Shown: positions 33,118-43,267 of the stretch, one piece after another
Numbering within the stretch: position 1 is the first letter of the stretch
How the letters are laid out: each line of letters opens with the position of its first letter
Origin: Gambelia wislizenii
Taxonomy: Eukaryota; Chordata; Lepidosauria; Squamata; Crotaphytidae
NCBI GenBank assembly: GCA_030847615.1
Contig: JAUMIR010000002.1
Coordinates: 118,428,309 to 118,492,308 of the forward strand
Length of the DNA stretch: 64,000 bases
Direction: 5' to 3'
The notes under the pieces: generated by a model
Told to the model about the DNA's origin: nothing
Database searches by the model: none
The model's input: only the letters and a program-made list of their open reading frames with translations
Made by a program: the position numbers and the translations under genes

Positions 33118-34205
33118 TATGTGAAGTCGAAGGCTTTCACGACCGGCATCCATAGATTTTCCTTGGTTTTTTTTCTGTGCTGTGAGGATATGTTCTGGAA
33201 GAGTTTGTGTAAATTTGTGTAATTGAATGGTTAGTTTCTGTGTATAGAAATGCAAGGCTCGTTAATGTCTGTTTGGCTAATGGTTGGTTGATGGGCCATT
33301 ATCTGCTGGAACTCCCTCTGTCCCTGGGTGGAATTCCTTTGTAAGTGTTGAGTTTTGATTCTAAAGTTTTGATTCAATTACACAAATGTACATATACTCC
33401 CCAGCCGGGGTTCACAGCATATAAACTCCACACACACCTATGTCAGGGATGATGGGAGTTGTAGCTCTTCACCTCTGGCTCAAACTCACCACCTTGTTAT
33501 GCAGCAGAGCCAACCAGCTTAGATCAGTGGTTAATGCTTTTCCCCAAAGCAGCAGAGTTTCAGAGAATAGGCTGAAGATCCTGACAAACTCTCCAAGCCT
33601 TCTCACTCTTCTCCAGGTGTCTCCAAAACGTCTCCAGGATTCACTCAGGCAACTCAGTAGTTTTATATAAAACCTACTTTATTCTTCTATATAAATATAC
33701 TATATGGTCAACAAATTACAATCTCTACACACTACTCCACCTCTACTCAACCACAAAAAATACATTGGCAAACATTGCAATTTTATAGCCATTGTTTATC
33801 ACCACCCACTAGTTAGTTTCCACCCAGTGGGTGTGTACTTCTATTCTGATTGGTCCACATAGTTCCACCCATGCCTAAGACCAACCCATGTATTTCAACA
33901 TTTCACCTTGTACACTTAATGATTCTCAGGTGTTTCCAATCTGCATTCAGTACCTCTGTCCTTGGCTCTCAGGCCTTCTAGATTACATTAGCAGTTTCAC
34001 CTGTGTAGCCCCATAATTGCTCTTGCTTAGTCATTGTGACTTTCACATACATATTTTATTTCTTTCACTGTATGTCCCATGTTGCATTTTCCTCAACAAT
34101 TCTCTGAAGATGCTAGCCACAGATGCAGGCGAAATGTCAGAAAGAAACTATTCCAGAACATAGGCTCACAGCCTGGAAAAAAAATCAAGGAAAATCTACA
34201 AGATG
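33118..34205 (+). mobile_element. Penelope-like palindromic element, long copy
   Basis: The left end TATGTGAAGTCGAAGGCTTT then ACGACCGGCATCCATAGATT is the same as in the 8.6-kb copy. An inverted arm closes the right end: ATAGATTTTCCTTGGTTTTT (33,150) against AAAAATCAAGGAAAATCTAC (34,182), and ATGTTCTGGAAGAGTTT (33,191) against AAACTATTCCAGAACAT (34,145). The interior of about 800 bp has no RT; it may contain other insertions (a TTTATATAAAACCTACTTTATTC-like stretch near 33,661). The right arm carries the hammerhead core. Confidence 0.6.
34100..34142 (+). ncRNA. Candidate hammerhead ribozyme (Penelope-type), copy B
   Basis: CTGAAGA at 34,104-34,110 and GAAA at 34,131-34,134 give the conserved core. 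Helix II can form from GCT (34,112-34,114) with GGC (34,128-34,130) and GC (34,116-34,117) with GC (34,125-34,126). One U (34,111) sits unpaired at its foot, as in copy A. UGUC follows at 34,135-34,138. Helix I pairs TTCT (34,100-34,103) with AGAA (34,139-34,142). The same extra U in both copies argues that it is a family trait and not decay. Confidence 0.5.
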
Positions 34206-34559
34206 ATATGTTGCCCCAATTTCCTATTTGTGTTCTTTTCCCAGTTATTTTCTTGAAGTTGGGACCTTAAATGTATCCCTCTTTTCTTTAGGATTCATGC
34301 AAGCACACACATGTACATGTATAAAGGACACATGTGTACTGTGCAAATTTGTGGAGTTGTAATCACTTGTTCCAAGCTATCAAGTGTCTGAAAGGACTTT
34401 TGTTCATGAAGATGCTTACCATTCACTGTGTTTAAGAACTCATCCTACTCTAGCCAAAAGCTAGATACCTTTTAAAAGGGGGTGGTGGTGATGAGATGCT
34501 AAGAAAGCAGGTGCAATGCTGAACATAACATATATTATTCCCTGTCAAGATACACACTG
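34206..34559. other. No feature recognised
   Basis: Unassigned AT-rich sequence. Confidence 0.45.
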
Positions 34560-34785
34560 GCCTAAATTCGCGAAAGGCACCCGATCCTGTCTGATCTTGG
34601 CAGCTAAGCAGGGTCAGCCCTAGTTAGTACTTGGATGAGAGGCCTTCGATGAATACCAGGTGCTGTTGGCTATATTACATAGGAAGAACTGGCAAAACCA
34701 CCTCTGAGTATTCCTTGCCCTATGAAATTTATGGGGTCACCATAAGTCAACAGGCAACTGGAAGGCACATATACACACACACCAA
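34560..34785 (+). mobile_element. 5S rRNA-derived SINE
   Basis: The head GCCTAAATTCGCGAAAGGCA, then GATCCTGTCTGATCTTGGCA, GCTAAGCAGGGTCAGCCCTA, GTTAGTACTTGGATGAGAGG and ATACCAGGTGCTGTTGGCTA follows 5S rRNA along its whole length with SINE-type changes. The body AGGAAGAACTGGCAAAACCA, then GAGTATTCCTTGCC, GGGGTCACCATAAGTCAACA and GAAGGCACATATACACACAC is the common tail of lizard SINEs. GGGTCACCATAAGT also occurs at the BovB 3' end, which fits mobilisation by BovB. It is not a functional 5S gene. Confidence 0.88.
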
Positions 34786-35875
34786 GATACATGCCAAAGC
34801 AGCCTTGGATCTCTGGGCAAAGATGGCTCTTGATATTTGCCTACTGCTTGTATTCAGGGTAATGAATTCTGTACTCTTCTGTCTTCTAGAGAATACTACT
34901 TTTAATGAAGATACACAACATTTTTTCTTAACAGTGATATGTAGCATTTCAGAGAGGATCCTAAGGGAATTTACGAAGGGCAGAATAATGAAAGCATATC
35001 TGGTAGGAGACACCTCTCATCATTGCACACCTACCAACCCAAGTCTAAATCCAATGAATTCTCTACATTTAGGAAGCTTTCTTTATGCTCTTCTTTAAGT
35101 GTTTGCTTTAAGTTGCTAGTGGGCCGTCTTCCATTTGTCCACCAGTTGATCAAGAGGGAAAACTACGGAAGAGCAAACAGCATGGAGGAATGAATTAGGA
35201 GCAACAGGAATGTGTTAGGAGCAATAACGTTAGGTGGTAGATAGATTTCAGATTAGTGCTGCGAAACTTGCAGTTTACAAACATTTTCAAAACATTTGTA
35301 AATATGAAGCTGTCACCCTACTCACCTAACTATAAGCCCCATTGAATCCTATGTTTGCGTAGGATTGCACAGTGAGTCTCAAGTATAGAAAAGTTTGCTT
35401 GTTTAGCAGAATTGCACGGCAGCTGTACCACCTCTCCATTATCCGTGTGTCAAGCAGACAGAAGGTGGAGTATGATCCATAGTGTCTCATAGTATTGTCA
35501 TCTTAGAGTCCCCATGAATATGCATTCTTATGACCTAGCATGTTTAGGAAGTGAGACAGCAAATCATTGCCCTTCATCTCAAATGCAAGGGTCACTTTTT
35601 TTCCCCCAGAAGAAAATAAATGTCATAGATCTTGAAGTTTGTCTTCCTAGTGGAGAACTTATGGCTCCAAATTCCAGACATAAAGCTCAATATCAAACTC
35701 TATTTAATCACTAGGAACAAAACACCCTAAGTTTTGTAAGATTTTAGCTTGGGTGGTTTAGATTATACAGGTGTGTCATGAAATTATTTCACTTAGTATC
35801 CCTTCAGATGTTGCTGTGTCCTCCATTGCTATTTCCAGGGGGCCATTTACATGGCAAAAAATAACCAGGAAGAGT
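34786..35875. other. No feature recognised
   Basis: The frame running from the SINE to 35,098 continues as SVLFCLLENTTFNEDTQHFF and has no recognisable domain. The rest is unassigned. Confidence 0.45.
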
Positions 35876-36520
35876 CATAGAATCATAGAATTGTAGAGTT
35901 GGAAGAGACCACGAGGGCCATCCAATCCAACCCCCTGCCACAGGAAATCTTGATCAAAGCATCCCTGACAGATGGCAATCCAGCCTCTGTTTAAAGACCT
36001 CCAACGAAGGAGACCCCCCACCACGCTCCGAGGGAGTGTGTTCCACTGCTGAACAGCTCTTACTGTCAAAAAGTTCCTCCTAATGTTGAGGTGGAATCTC
36101 TGTTCCTGGAGCTTGCATCCATTGCTCTGTGTTCCAGTCTCTGGAGCAGCAGAAAACAAGCCTGCTCCATCCTCAGCATGACACCCCTTCAAATACTTAA
36201 ACAGGGCTATCATATTGCCTCTTAACCATCTTTTTTCCAGGCTAAACATACCCAGCTCCCTAAATCTCTCCTCATAAGGCATGGTTTCCAGACCTTTCAC
36301 CATTTTAGTTGCCCTTCTCTGGACATGCTCCATGAATTGTGGTGCCCAGAACTGGACACAGTATTCTAGGTGAGGTCTGACCAAGGCAGAATAGAGCGGC
36401 ACTATTACTTCCCTTGATCTAGACACTATACTTCTATTGATACAGCCCAAAATCACATTGGCCTTTTTAGCTGCCGCATCACACTGTTGACTCATGTTCA
36501 ACTTGTGGTCTACTAGGAAA
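35876..36520 (-). mobile_element. CR1 LINE 3' end
   Basis: The minus frame starting inside 36,520 reads [60 protein letters not shown] and [16 protein letters not shown], closely matching the copy at 29,071, with an 18-bp deletion (KDIDKL missing after FW). Two octamers form the 3' end. The break at 36,520 is where unrelated sequence (AAATCGGGTCGAAC) begins, so it is 5' truncated. Confidence 0.92.
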
Positions 36521-37620
36521 TCGGGTCGAACTCTATTGGTCCCCACACTCATTGGGGCAGACACACACTATTTGGAAGGAGGGGTAGCAAAAACCCCAGT
36601 AAACCCGTGACTTTCCATCCCTCTATTTTCCACAGACATTTTTGGAAAGTCTGGGAAAAAATGCACTATTGGTTGTCTGATCAATCAGCAGCCATCCAAG
36701 ATAAAGGACACATAGCAGAGCTGAATTTTGATTGGTCGAATCTCAGAGGGGGCAGGCTTGCAAGGGATGCCTTGCTATTGAGGATCCGCCATTGTTGAAC
36801 TGGAGCCAGGTTCCTCTCCCTCCACTTCCAGCCCAGGCTGGGCAACCCCAGCGCTCTCCCCGTCCCAATCGCCTGGCTGCTTGCTGGCTTGCAGTAGTGG
36901 GGTGGAAGAAGTGTGGTGGGACAGAAAGCACTTAAAGCATTGCTTTGTATTAAAAGGAAAAGAAGTGGGGGGAGAAGTGGGGTGGGACAGAATGCACTTA
37001 AAACATTGCTTTCTATTGGAAGGAAAAGAAGTGGGGAGAAGTGGGGTGGGACAGAATGCACTTAAAACATTGCTTTCTATTGGAAGGAAAAGAAGTGGGG
37101 AGAAGTGGGGTGGGACAGAATGCACTTAAAGCATTGCTTTCTATTGAAAGAAAAAGAAATGGGGAGAAATGGGGTGGGACAGAATGCACTTAAAGCATTG
37201 CTTTCTATTGAAAGAAAAAGAAGTGGGGGGGAGAAGTGGGGTGGGAAAGGATGCACATAAAGCATAGCTTTCTATTGGAAAGAAAAGAAGTGGGGGGAGA
37301 AGTGGGTGGGACAGAAAGCACTTAAAGCATTGATTTCTATTGGAAGGAAAAGTAGTAGGGAGGCAGGAGGAAAGGGTTCTTGGCCCTAGAAGCTGCTGTG
37401 GGGATCTGGGAGGGAACGGCACTCGGTCCTAGAAGCGGGGAGGCAGGAGGAATGGGCACAACAAATCCAAGACACTTTAGTATCTGTGACAAATCATGGG
37501 TACAGTGGGTGACAGAATCAACTTCTCGATTTCTTGCATCTTTTCGGACTAAAAACTGCCGTGTAGCTGAGTCCCAGGTCTGGTGTGAAGGGAAAGAAAA
37601 CATTGTTTATGACTTACAAT
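36521..37620. repeat. GC-richer block around a minisatellite, unclassified
   Basis: The left flank (36,521-36,896) has ATTGGTCCCCACACTCATTG and TTGATTGGTCGAATCTCAGA, with CCAAT-like motifs; the right flank (37,366-37,620) has AGCTGCTGTGGGGATCTGGG. It differs in base composition from its surroundings. Several overlapping frames here (126, 116, 93 and 88 residues) are created by the tandem array and repeat the same words, so I do not treat them as genes. It may be a composite retroelement with an internal VNTR. Confidence 0.45.
36897..37365. repeat. Minisatellite, seven copies of a 64-67-bp unit
   Basis: The anchor GCACTTAAARCATTG begins at 36,928, 36,994, 37,058, 37,122, 37,186, 37,253 (as GCACATAAAGCATAG) and 37,318. 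Unit lengths are 66, 64, 64, 64, 67 and 65 bp; the variation comes from G-run length in AAGTGGGGGGAGAAGTGGGG. Other conserved words are TTTCTATTGGAAGGAAAAG and GGGTGGGACAGAA. The strands are strongly purine/pyrimidine skewed. Confidence 0.95.
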
Positions 37621-39016
37621 GAGATGCATGTTCTTCCTTATCTGAGCTGACCATGAGAGGGGTGCAGATCTCCCTCTGTCTTCATACAAGACTTCGACAT
37701 GTTGATGGAGAAAGTATGGCTCATGTATGATTTTTTTTCCTCTTACTGCTCTGGATTGAATTTCAGAGGTATCCTCATTTCTCCTCTCAAATGATCAAGA
37801 GATAATTTTTTTAAAAAAAAGTTTTTTGTTTTCTTCCTTATTAACTCTTCTAGAATCTTTTATAAGCTCAACCCACCAATAACACCCACATTTCCAAACT
37901 CTATATGCCCATTCCTTCCAAAGTATTAATGCTGTTCAGGTGCTTAGGACTTTAACATACCATTCATAATGCTGTTGCAGAAATGCATTACTTGCAACCC
38001 CATAGCAAGCCTGCTAATACTTCATATTCTTCTCTACCATGGTGGTATTCTTTACTCAGGCTACTTTGTTTTATATTTAAATCCATTTATTTTTATTTGT
38101 GTTCTGAATTAATTCCTTATCAGGCTTCACATAAAATCTATTTCTTCCCTTTCCCAGGACTTGTATTTATATCTTCTTTTCCATTTCAGTTTTATATAAT
38201 GGAACACACTATATGTAACATGAACTTGAAATTTGTTTCCCCTATCAGCAAATTCTGTCTCTCTGGCAAGCTAAAATAATTTATTTCTAATTATATTTCT
38301 AAAGCCAACTCATGACTGACGTTCTCCGGACACCTCACAAAACAATAACAACATAAACAGAGTAAAACAATAAAAACTATTATTACTAAACACAGTTATT
38401 ACTTACTTTATTGAAAGATCTAGGCTATATGTTATTTTAAAAGTTTGAGCGTCTGAAAAAGATCTTAACTGGGCGCCAGAAATCCCATTAACATGGCGCC
38501 AGACAACTTTTTCTGGGAAGTCTCTCCCATAACCGGGGTGCTAGTACCCAGTTGGTCTCCTGCCTTACTTCTTTAGCATAATGTCTCAGAGGATCATGGG
38601 TACAGTGTATGTTTTTCTTTCCAGTCTGCTTTCTCTCTCATTGTGTCTTCAGATATGTTCAGTTTCACTCACTTAGGCCTATTATTTCATACTCATGTGT
38701 GTCCCTATTTTTCTTTTGTCCTTCACCCATATTTTTCCTTGATGTCTCACATGCACGTATTCCTCACACATCTAATTTTAGAATATGTCCCCCTGCATTC
38801 TAGCTTAGCTGAACAGACATAGCAATGGAAGGAGGGAGGAAGTGTTAGCTTCATGATTTTAAAACCATGTCTTATCATGCAGAAACCTCTGAGGGATACA
38901 ATAATCATTAAGCCACACTTCTCAGGTTATCAGTATGCTGTTAGTGGAATGCTCTGATATAACACTGATACACCTTACGCATGGCAGAACAGACTTGTCC
39001 TCCTTGTGTTTGTGTG
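37621..39016. other. No feature recognised
   Basis: AT-rich. Frames near 37,983 and 38,609 are hydrophobic but unrecognised, with no exon support. Confidence 0.45.
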
Positions 39017-39311
39017 TATGAGGTCTGTCTATTAAATAATGAGACTGATACAATAACCCATCTTTATATGTATGACAATTGTAATGCTTGTCCCCTTCAA
39101 TATACTCCCTGTACACACTCAGACTGATACAGTCTTGTTTTCCACTGGTCAAAGGCGTAGAGCAGATCAGCTTCTCTCAGCTGTTTCAAGACATCTGCTG
39201 TTTTCTTACTGCATCAGTTGACTCAAAATGTGTTCCTTTTAAGCATCAATTTCACTTTAGGAAAAAGAAAAAGTTGCATGGTGCCAAATCTGGCAAATAT
39301 GGAGGGTGTTC

Positions 39312-39662
39312 AAATGACAAGATCCGTCAGATGACGAGCTTAAGTAGCTTTAAAAAAGCACTGAAAACGGATCTCTTTCGGCAGGCCTTTCCTGATTAGA
39401 TCCCAGCATCAGGAGCTGCATTTCCTGGCCTTTTTAAGTCTTGTTTATATTTGTTTTTTAATGTGATTTTAGTTAGGTTGTTTTAATTTTACAGTATATT
39501 GTTTAAGGTCTTTTTATGGGGGAGGGTGTGTGTGTGTGTGTGTGGTGCTTTTAATCGGTATTGTAGTGTTTTAATTGTTGGAAGCCGCCCCGATTGTTTT
39601 TAGCAGAGGGGTGGGGTATAAATAATTTTTATCATTATTATTATTATTATTATTTTATTATT
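39312..39662 (+). mobile_element. L2-type LINE 3' end inside mariner
   Basis: It begins with the protein end SLSSFKKALKTDLFRQAFPD (39,338-39,397, + strand) followed by a stop, then a 3' UTR equal to 19,705-19,902 including GGAAGCCGCCCCGATTGTTT. It ends in an (ATT)n tail. It sits exactly between the second and third catalytic blocks of the mariner transposase and so is younger than the mariner. No target duplication was found. Confidence 0.82.
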
Positions 39663-40559
39663 GCATCTATTGGCCAAAACTGCTTCACAGAAAGTGCTGT
39701 ATGAGCAGGCGCATTGTCTTGATGAAGAATTAAACAATTTTTCCACAGTTCTGGTCTTTTCCCCCCTAACTCTTTCTCTCAGCTTTGTCAAAACGTCCTT
39801 ATAATAATGCTGGTTCACTGTTCTGCCTTCCGGAATCCATTCTGCCAAAATTATGCCCTTGATGTAAAAAAAAGAAAAAGAAAAAGAAAGAGCATGGCTT
39901 TGAATGTGGACTTGCTTTCATTCTTGGTGATGATGGTGTTTTCCACTGCATTGACTGTCGTTTTGTCTGAGGATCATACTGGAAGATTCAAGTTTCATCA
40001 CAAGTGATGATTTTTTGAAAAAGGTTTGGGTCCACCTCAAGTTGCTGCAGAATGTCAGTGCAAATTTCCTTGCAACACCCTTTTTGCTCTGGTGTCAGAA
40101 CCCTAGGGACCATCTTGGCACAAACTTTTCTCATGTTGAGATCCTCATGCAAAATTTTCCACCCAGTGTCTTTGTCAATGTTCAGAACTTCAGCTATCAT
40201 TCAGACCAGTGTCAGCGGTGTTTTTGAACAATCTGGCTGATTTTTTTCCACAATTTCTTTGGTTCTTGAAGTGGAAGGTCATCCAGGGTGTTCATTGTCT
40301 TTCACATTCTCACATCCTTCTCTGAATCTTTTGTGCCACTCAAACACACGTGCGCAAGACATGCAGTCTTCCCCATAAGCCTCAGTAAGCATTTGAAAAG
40401 ATTCCGCTGGAGTTTTGTTCAATTTTACTAAAAATTTCAAATTGACACGTTGCTTGACTTTTAAACATAGCATTTTTCTGGTACACAACATGACGCGCTA
40501 TACAGCCCCTCTGGAACTCTGTACATGCTCAGAGGACCAGGCAGGTTGAAACCAGTAGC

Positions 40560-41080
40560 AGAGTAGCAGAATTTGGTCCAGTTACTTGCCAGCATGTTTC
40601 CATCAATGAGAGACCTAGAGACACGTAGAATAAATTAGCTACGGTCTATTTAAGCAATAAAAGCAACTATATACAGACAACATGCTTTCATCTCTGTGGC
40701 AATTCATCCAACAAGTCAGGGAGCTAAATGGCACTCTCCGTCTCTTTCAGAGACCAGTACAGACCAGTACAATATAGTAGTACATAGTAAGATTATAGGC
40801 AGGAACACTTCCTCCCTTCCCTTGCTGATAAGACACAACTGTTAGCTCATGTTTACATTAGCTTGCCCTTCAGGCCTATCTCTCTGGTTTCAAAGTCAGA
40901 CAGGCTTCTGTTTATAGCATGAATTTCCAGGCCTGCTCAGGACTTCCTAGCCTATTATCCTGACACAACAGACAACACAGCTGCTTTAAACAATGACTGA
41001 CAATTAACTGAATGGCCGAGAGTATTGATGTTTGTCATGCAGGTTCAGACATGTCCAAGGTCACCCACTTAAGCGTTCGC
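40560..41080. mobile_element. Unidentified insertion in the mariner 5' UTR, possibly LTR-derived
   Basis: The distance between the transposase start and the right TIR is several hundred bases larger than a mariner 5' UTR should be. The added DNA includes GTAGAATAAATTAGCTACGG and AAGCAATAAAAGCAAC (+ strand) or, on the complement, TGTCAGGATAATAGGC as a TG-type start. A doubled AGACCAGTAC lies near 40,752-40,770. Boundaries are approximate. Confidence 0.4.
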
Positions 41081-41148
41081 AATCAGTTCTCCCTGATTTG
41101 TCCGAAAGGTAAAAACACAGTCTTGTTATTTAATAGACAGAGCTCATA

Positions 41149-42680
41149 CACAGAAAGAGAGAGATAAGGAGAGGTGGTGCATTGTGTCTGTGGGTGTGCC
41201 ACCATGCACCTTTTACACATGAAGTGTCCAAGCTCACTGTACCTCCGGTCCCTTCCTTAGAAAGCAGTGACAAGTACTGCACAAACCATTCCAGAATAAA
41301 AATCACAGTTGACAAGAGCTTCCAGGGATAAGCAAGAAGGATTAATGAATGGAATACTTACAAATGTCTAGAATTTCAAGTATGGGCTGACAAACATTTT
41401 TTTTTATTGTTTTAAAAAATATTCTACTAGTTTTGCTTTCAGCAGTTGTAAAATTGTATAATTGCTTCCAGGGTGGCCAGCTCTCGAGTACTTTAAAATC
41501 TTTTTTAAAATAACATATTTTTAATACTGAAGTTTCCAGTTCTGCACAGCAGGGGTACTGAACATTTAGAGTGGATGTCTCATATATATGCAAGCATAAA
41601 CCCTGGAGAGTCCGTAATTGCATTTGAGGCCTGGTGGCTCTTGTGCACATTGGTTGGTATTTTAATGAACTAGGATTTGATGCTGGCAAATTTTCTTTCA
41701 GATTTGAATAAATGGCAGCAAGGCTTTCTGTTCCTTCCTAGTTGGGGTAGATGGCAGCAGGAAAGGTTCAGGGAGAGGTGGTAACAAGAGTTCACTGCAG
41801 TTTTTAAAGAGAGGGAGCTTGTACCCTACCTTTGCCTTTTATTCTCATGTTGTAGGATCAGACTTTCCCATTTTATTTATTTGTTTGGCTGGCCTTTCTT
41901 AGGGACCACAGAACAAAGAGAAACGGACGTGTGTAGGGAAGAAACACACAGGAAAGCAGGATATCTTCAGTGGCTACAGAAAAGATAATGAGAAAGAAAA
42001 ATATACAGTGTGAAACATTCTGCGGTTCTTCTTGCATCTTTCTAGGATAAAGCATTACCATGACATCCATTCCATTAAATAGGACATGCTCAAAAGAGAA
42101 AATTGCTCCTATTTTCCCTTTATACTTTACTGCCATAAAAAATTGATCCCACATCACATCCTAATTTGAAAGACTGCTTTAAAAAAATCTCATTTTGTAC
42201 AGGACAGCTTTGTATTTTTTTTATATAAAGAAAACATGAAACACATAAAGGGATCATTTAATAAACAGGCCTCTCTTGCAAGATGTCCTCATTTGGGGCA
42301 GAACAGGAGACAATCATAACATAAACTATTCTAACATATTCCATTTTCTTTTTGCTGAAGGGGGATTGGTTGGCTATGGCTATGTTACCTCCCTCCATTA
42401 CAGTCACAGTGACACAGGACAAGGAGGAGCTTCAGTTTTAAGAGAGCCAGAAAAAGAGCATGCATGGTAAAGGGGCTGATAGTATATGTGTGTTTGTGTG
42501 TGCTGGGTGGAGGAGATAGGAGGATACTACAGCTCCTAGAATTTAAAAGATAAAAACTCTAGGTCACCCTAAGCACCACTACTGTTGAGCTGTAAGGTTT
42601 TTATTCCACTTCCCAAATCCATTTGTTCCATTTCTCTGCCAATCAGACCATGAAGAATATGGCTTTCAGTTTGTATAGAA
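41149..42680. other. No feature recognised
   Basis: Unassigned AT-rich DNA; the 115- and 94-residue minus frames show no domain. Confidence 0.45.
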
Positions 42681-42822
42681 CAGGACTAGAGAATGTGCGG
42701 CCCTCCAGGTAGTGTTGGACTTCAACTACTATCGTTCCCAGATAGTATAGCCAGTGATGATGATACAAGCTTGGAGTTGCAATCTAACAATATCTGAAAG
42801 GCTTACACATGCCTCAGCCCTG
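42681..42822. mobile_element. hAT-type MITE relic
   Basis: CAGGACTAGAGAATGTGCGG at the left and the complement CAGGGCTGAGGCATGTGTAA at the right are matching ends, with CCCTCCAGGTAGTGTTGGAC in the left arm. No clear 8-bp duplication is seen. Confidence 0.6.
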
Positions 42823-42993
42823 AAGCAGGTGGCTGGCATGCTCCCCACAGGACTCCCTTACAATGCAGGCTATTTCAGAAGCTTCTGACAAGCATGCAGT
42901 TTGCCTGTCCTGCTACTTTGGTTCTAAAACTGCTTGTTAAGTTAAGAGTGAAATACTTAAAAAAATAGTTGTGCTACCTTCTATCTCACAGAG

Positions 42994-43125
42994 CAGGGCT
43001 GGGGATCATATGGCCCACCAGATCCTGCTGGTGTTTCACTTCAGCTCCCAGCATCCCCAAAACACATAGCCAGTGGTAAGAAAAGCTGAGAGTTGCAATC
43101 CAACAATACGTGGAGGGCTGCATGA
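42994..43125. mobile_element. hAT-type MITE relic
   Basis: CAGGGCTGGGGATCATATGG starts it and ACAATACGTGGAGGGCTGCA lies near the end. It is of the same kind as 42,681-42,822, about 170 bp away, and the right terminus is decayed. Confidence 0.55.
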
Positions 43126-43267
43126 CAGTTAACTATCTTTGGAGGAAAGTGTGTAAGATGTAATATTTTTAAAGTGTGGGATTTTATTTGTGAGGGCAGG
43201 GAGAATTAGGGTACAGGGTTGGCAGGGAGCCATGTCAGATTGTGGGTGCCAGGAAGTGGGAGTTTAT
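43126..43267. other. No feature recognised
   Basis: Short unassigned spacer. Confidence 0.4.

Larger units (their letters stand above)
39019..41146 (-). mobile_element. Mariner-family DNA transposon, interrupted
   Basis: TIRs are TGAGGTCTGTCTATTAAATA at 39,019 and the complement of TATTTAATAGACAGAGCTCA ending at 41,146, flanked by TA at 39,017-39,018 and 41,147-41,148. The transposase runs on the minus strand from about 40,491. VNLKFLVKLNKTPAESFQML and ARVFEWHKRFREG are the first helix-turn-helix; MIAEVLNIDKDTGWKILHED and MRKVCAKMVPRVLTPEQK follow. The three catalytic aspartates are recognisable: IITCDET (near 39,995), LHQDNAPAHTALSVKQF (near 39,725) and YLPDLAPCN (near 39,290). The frame is broken by shifts, an L2-like insert at 39,312-39,662 and another insert near 40,560-41,080. 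Confidence 0.9.

Noticed and set aside
34560..34680. A 5S rRNA gene
   Set aside because: The 5S-like sequence is diverged, continues into a SINE body and tail, and is present in several dispersed copies.
36681..37422. Overlapping frames of 82 to 126 residues as protein genes
   Set aside because: They are translations of the minisatellite unit on both strands (HLKHCF..., or PHFSPLLFLPIES...) and shift frame with the variable unit length.
39600..40491. Mariner transposase as a domesticated host gene
   Set aside because: The frame is broken by shifts and by an inserted L2 tail between catalytic blocks, and TIRs with TA sites remain; this is an ordinary dead element.
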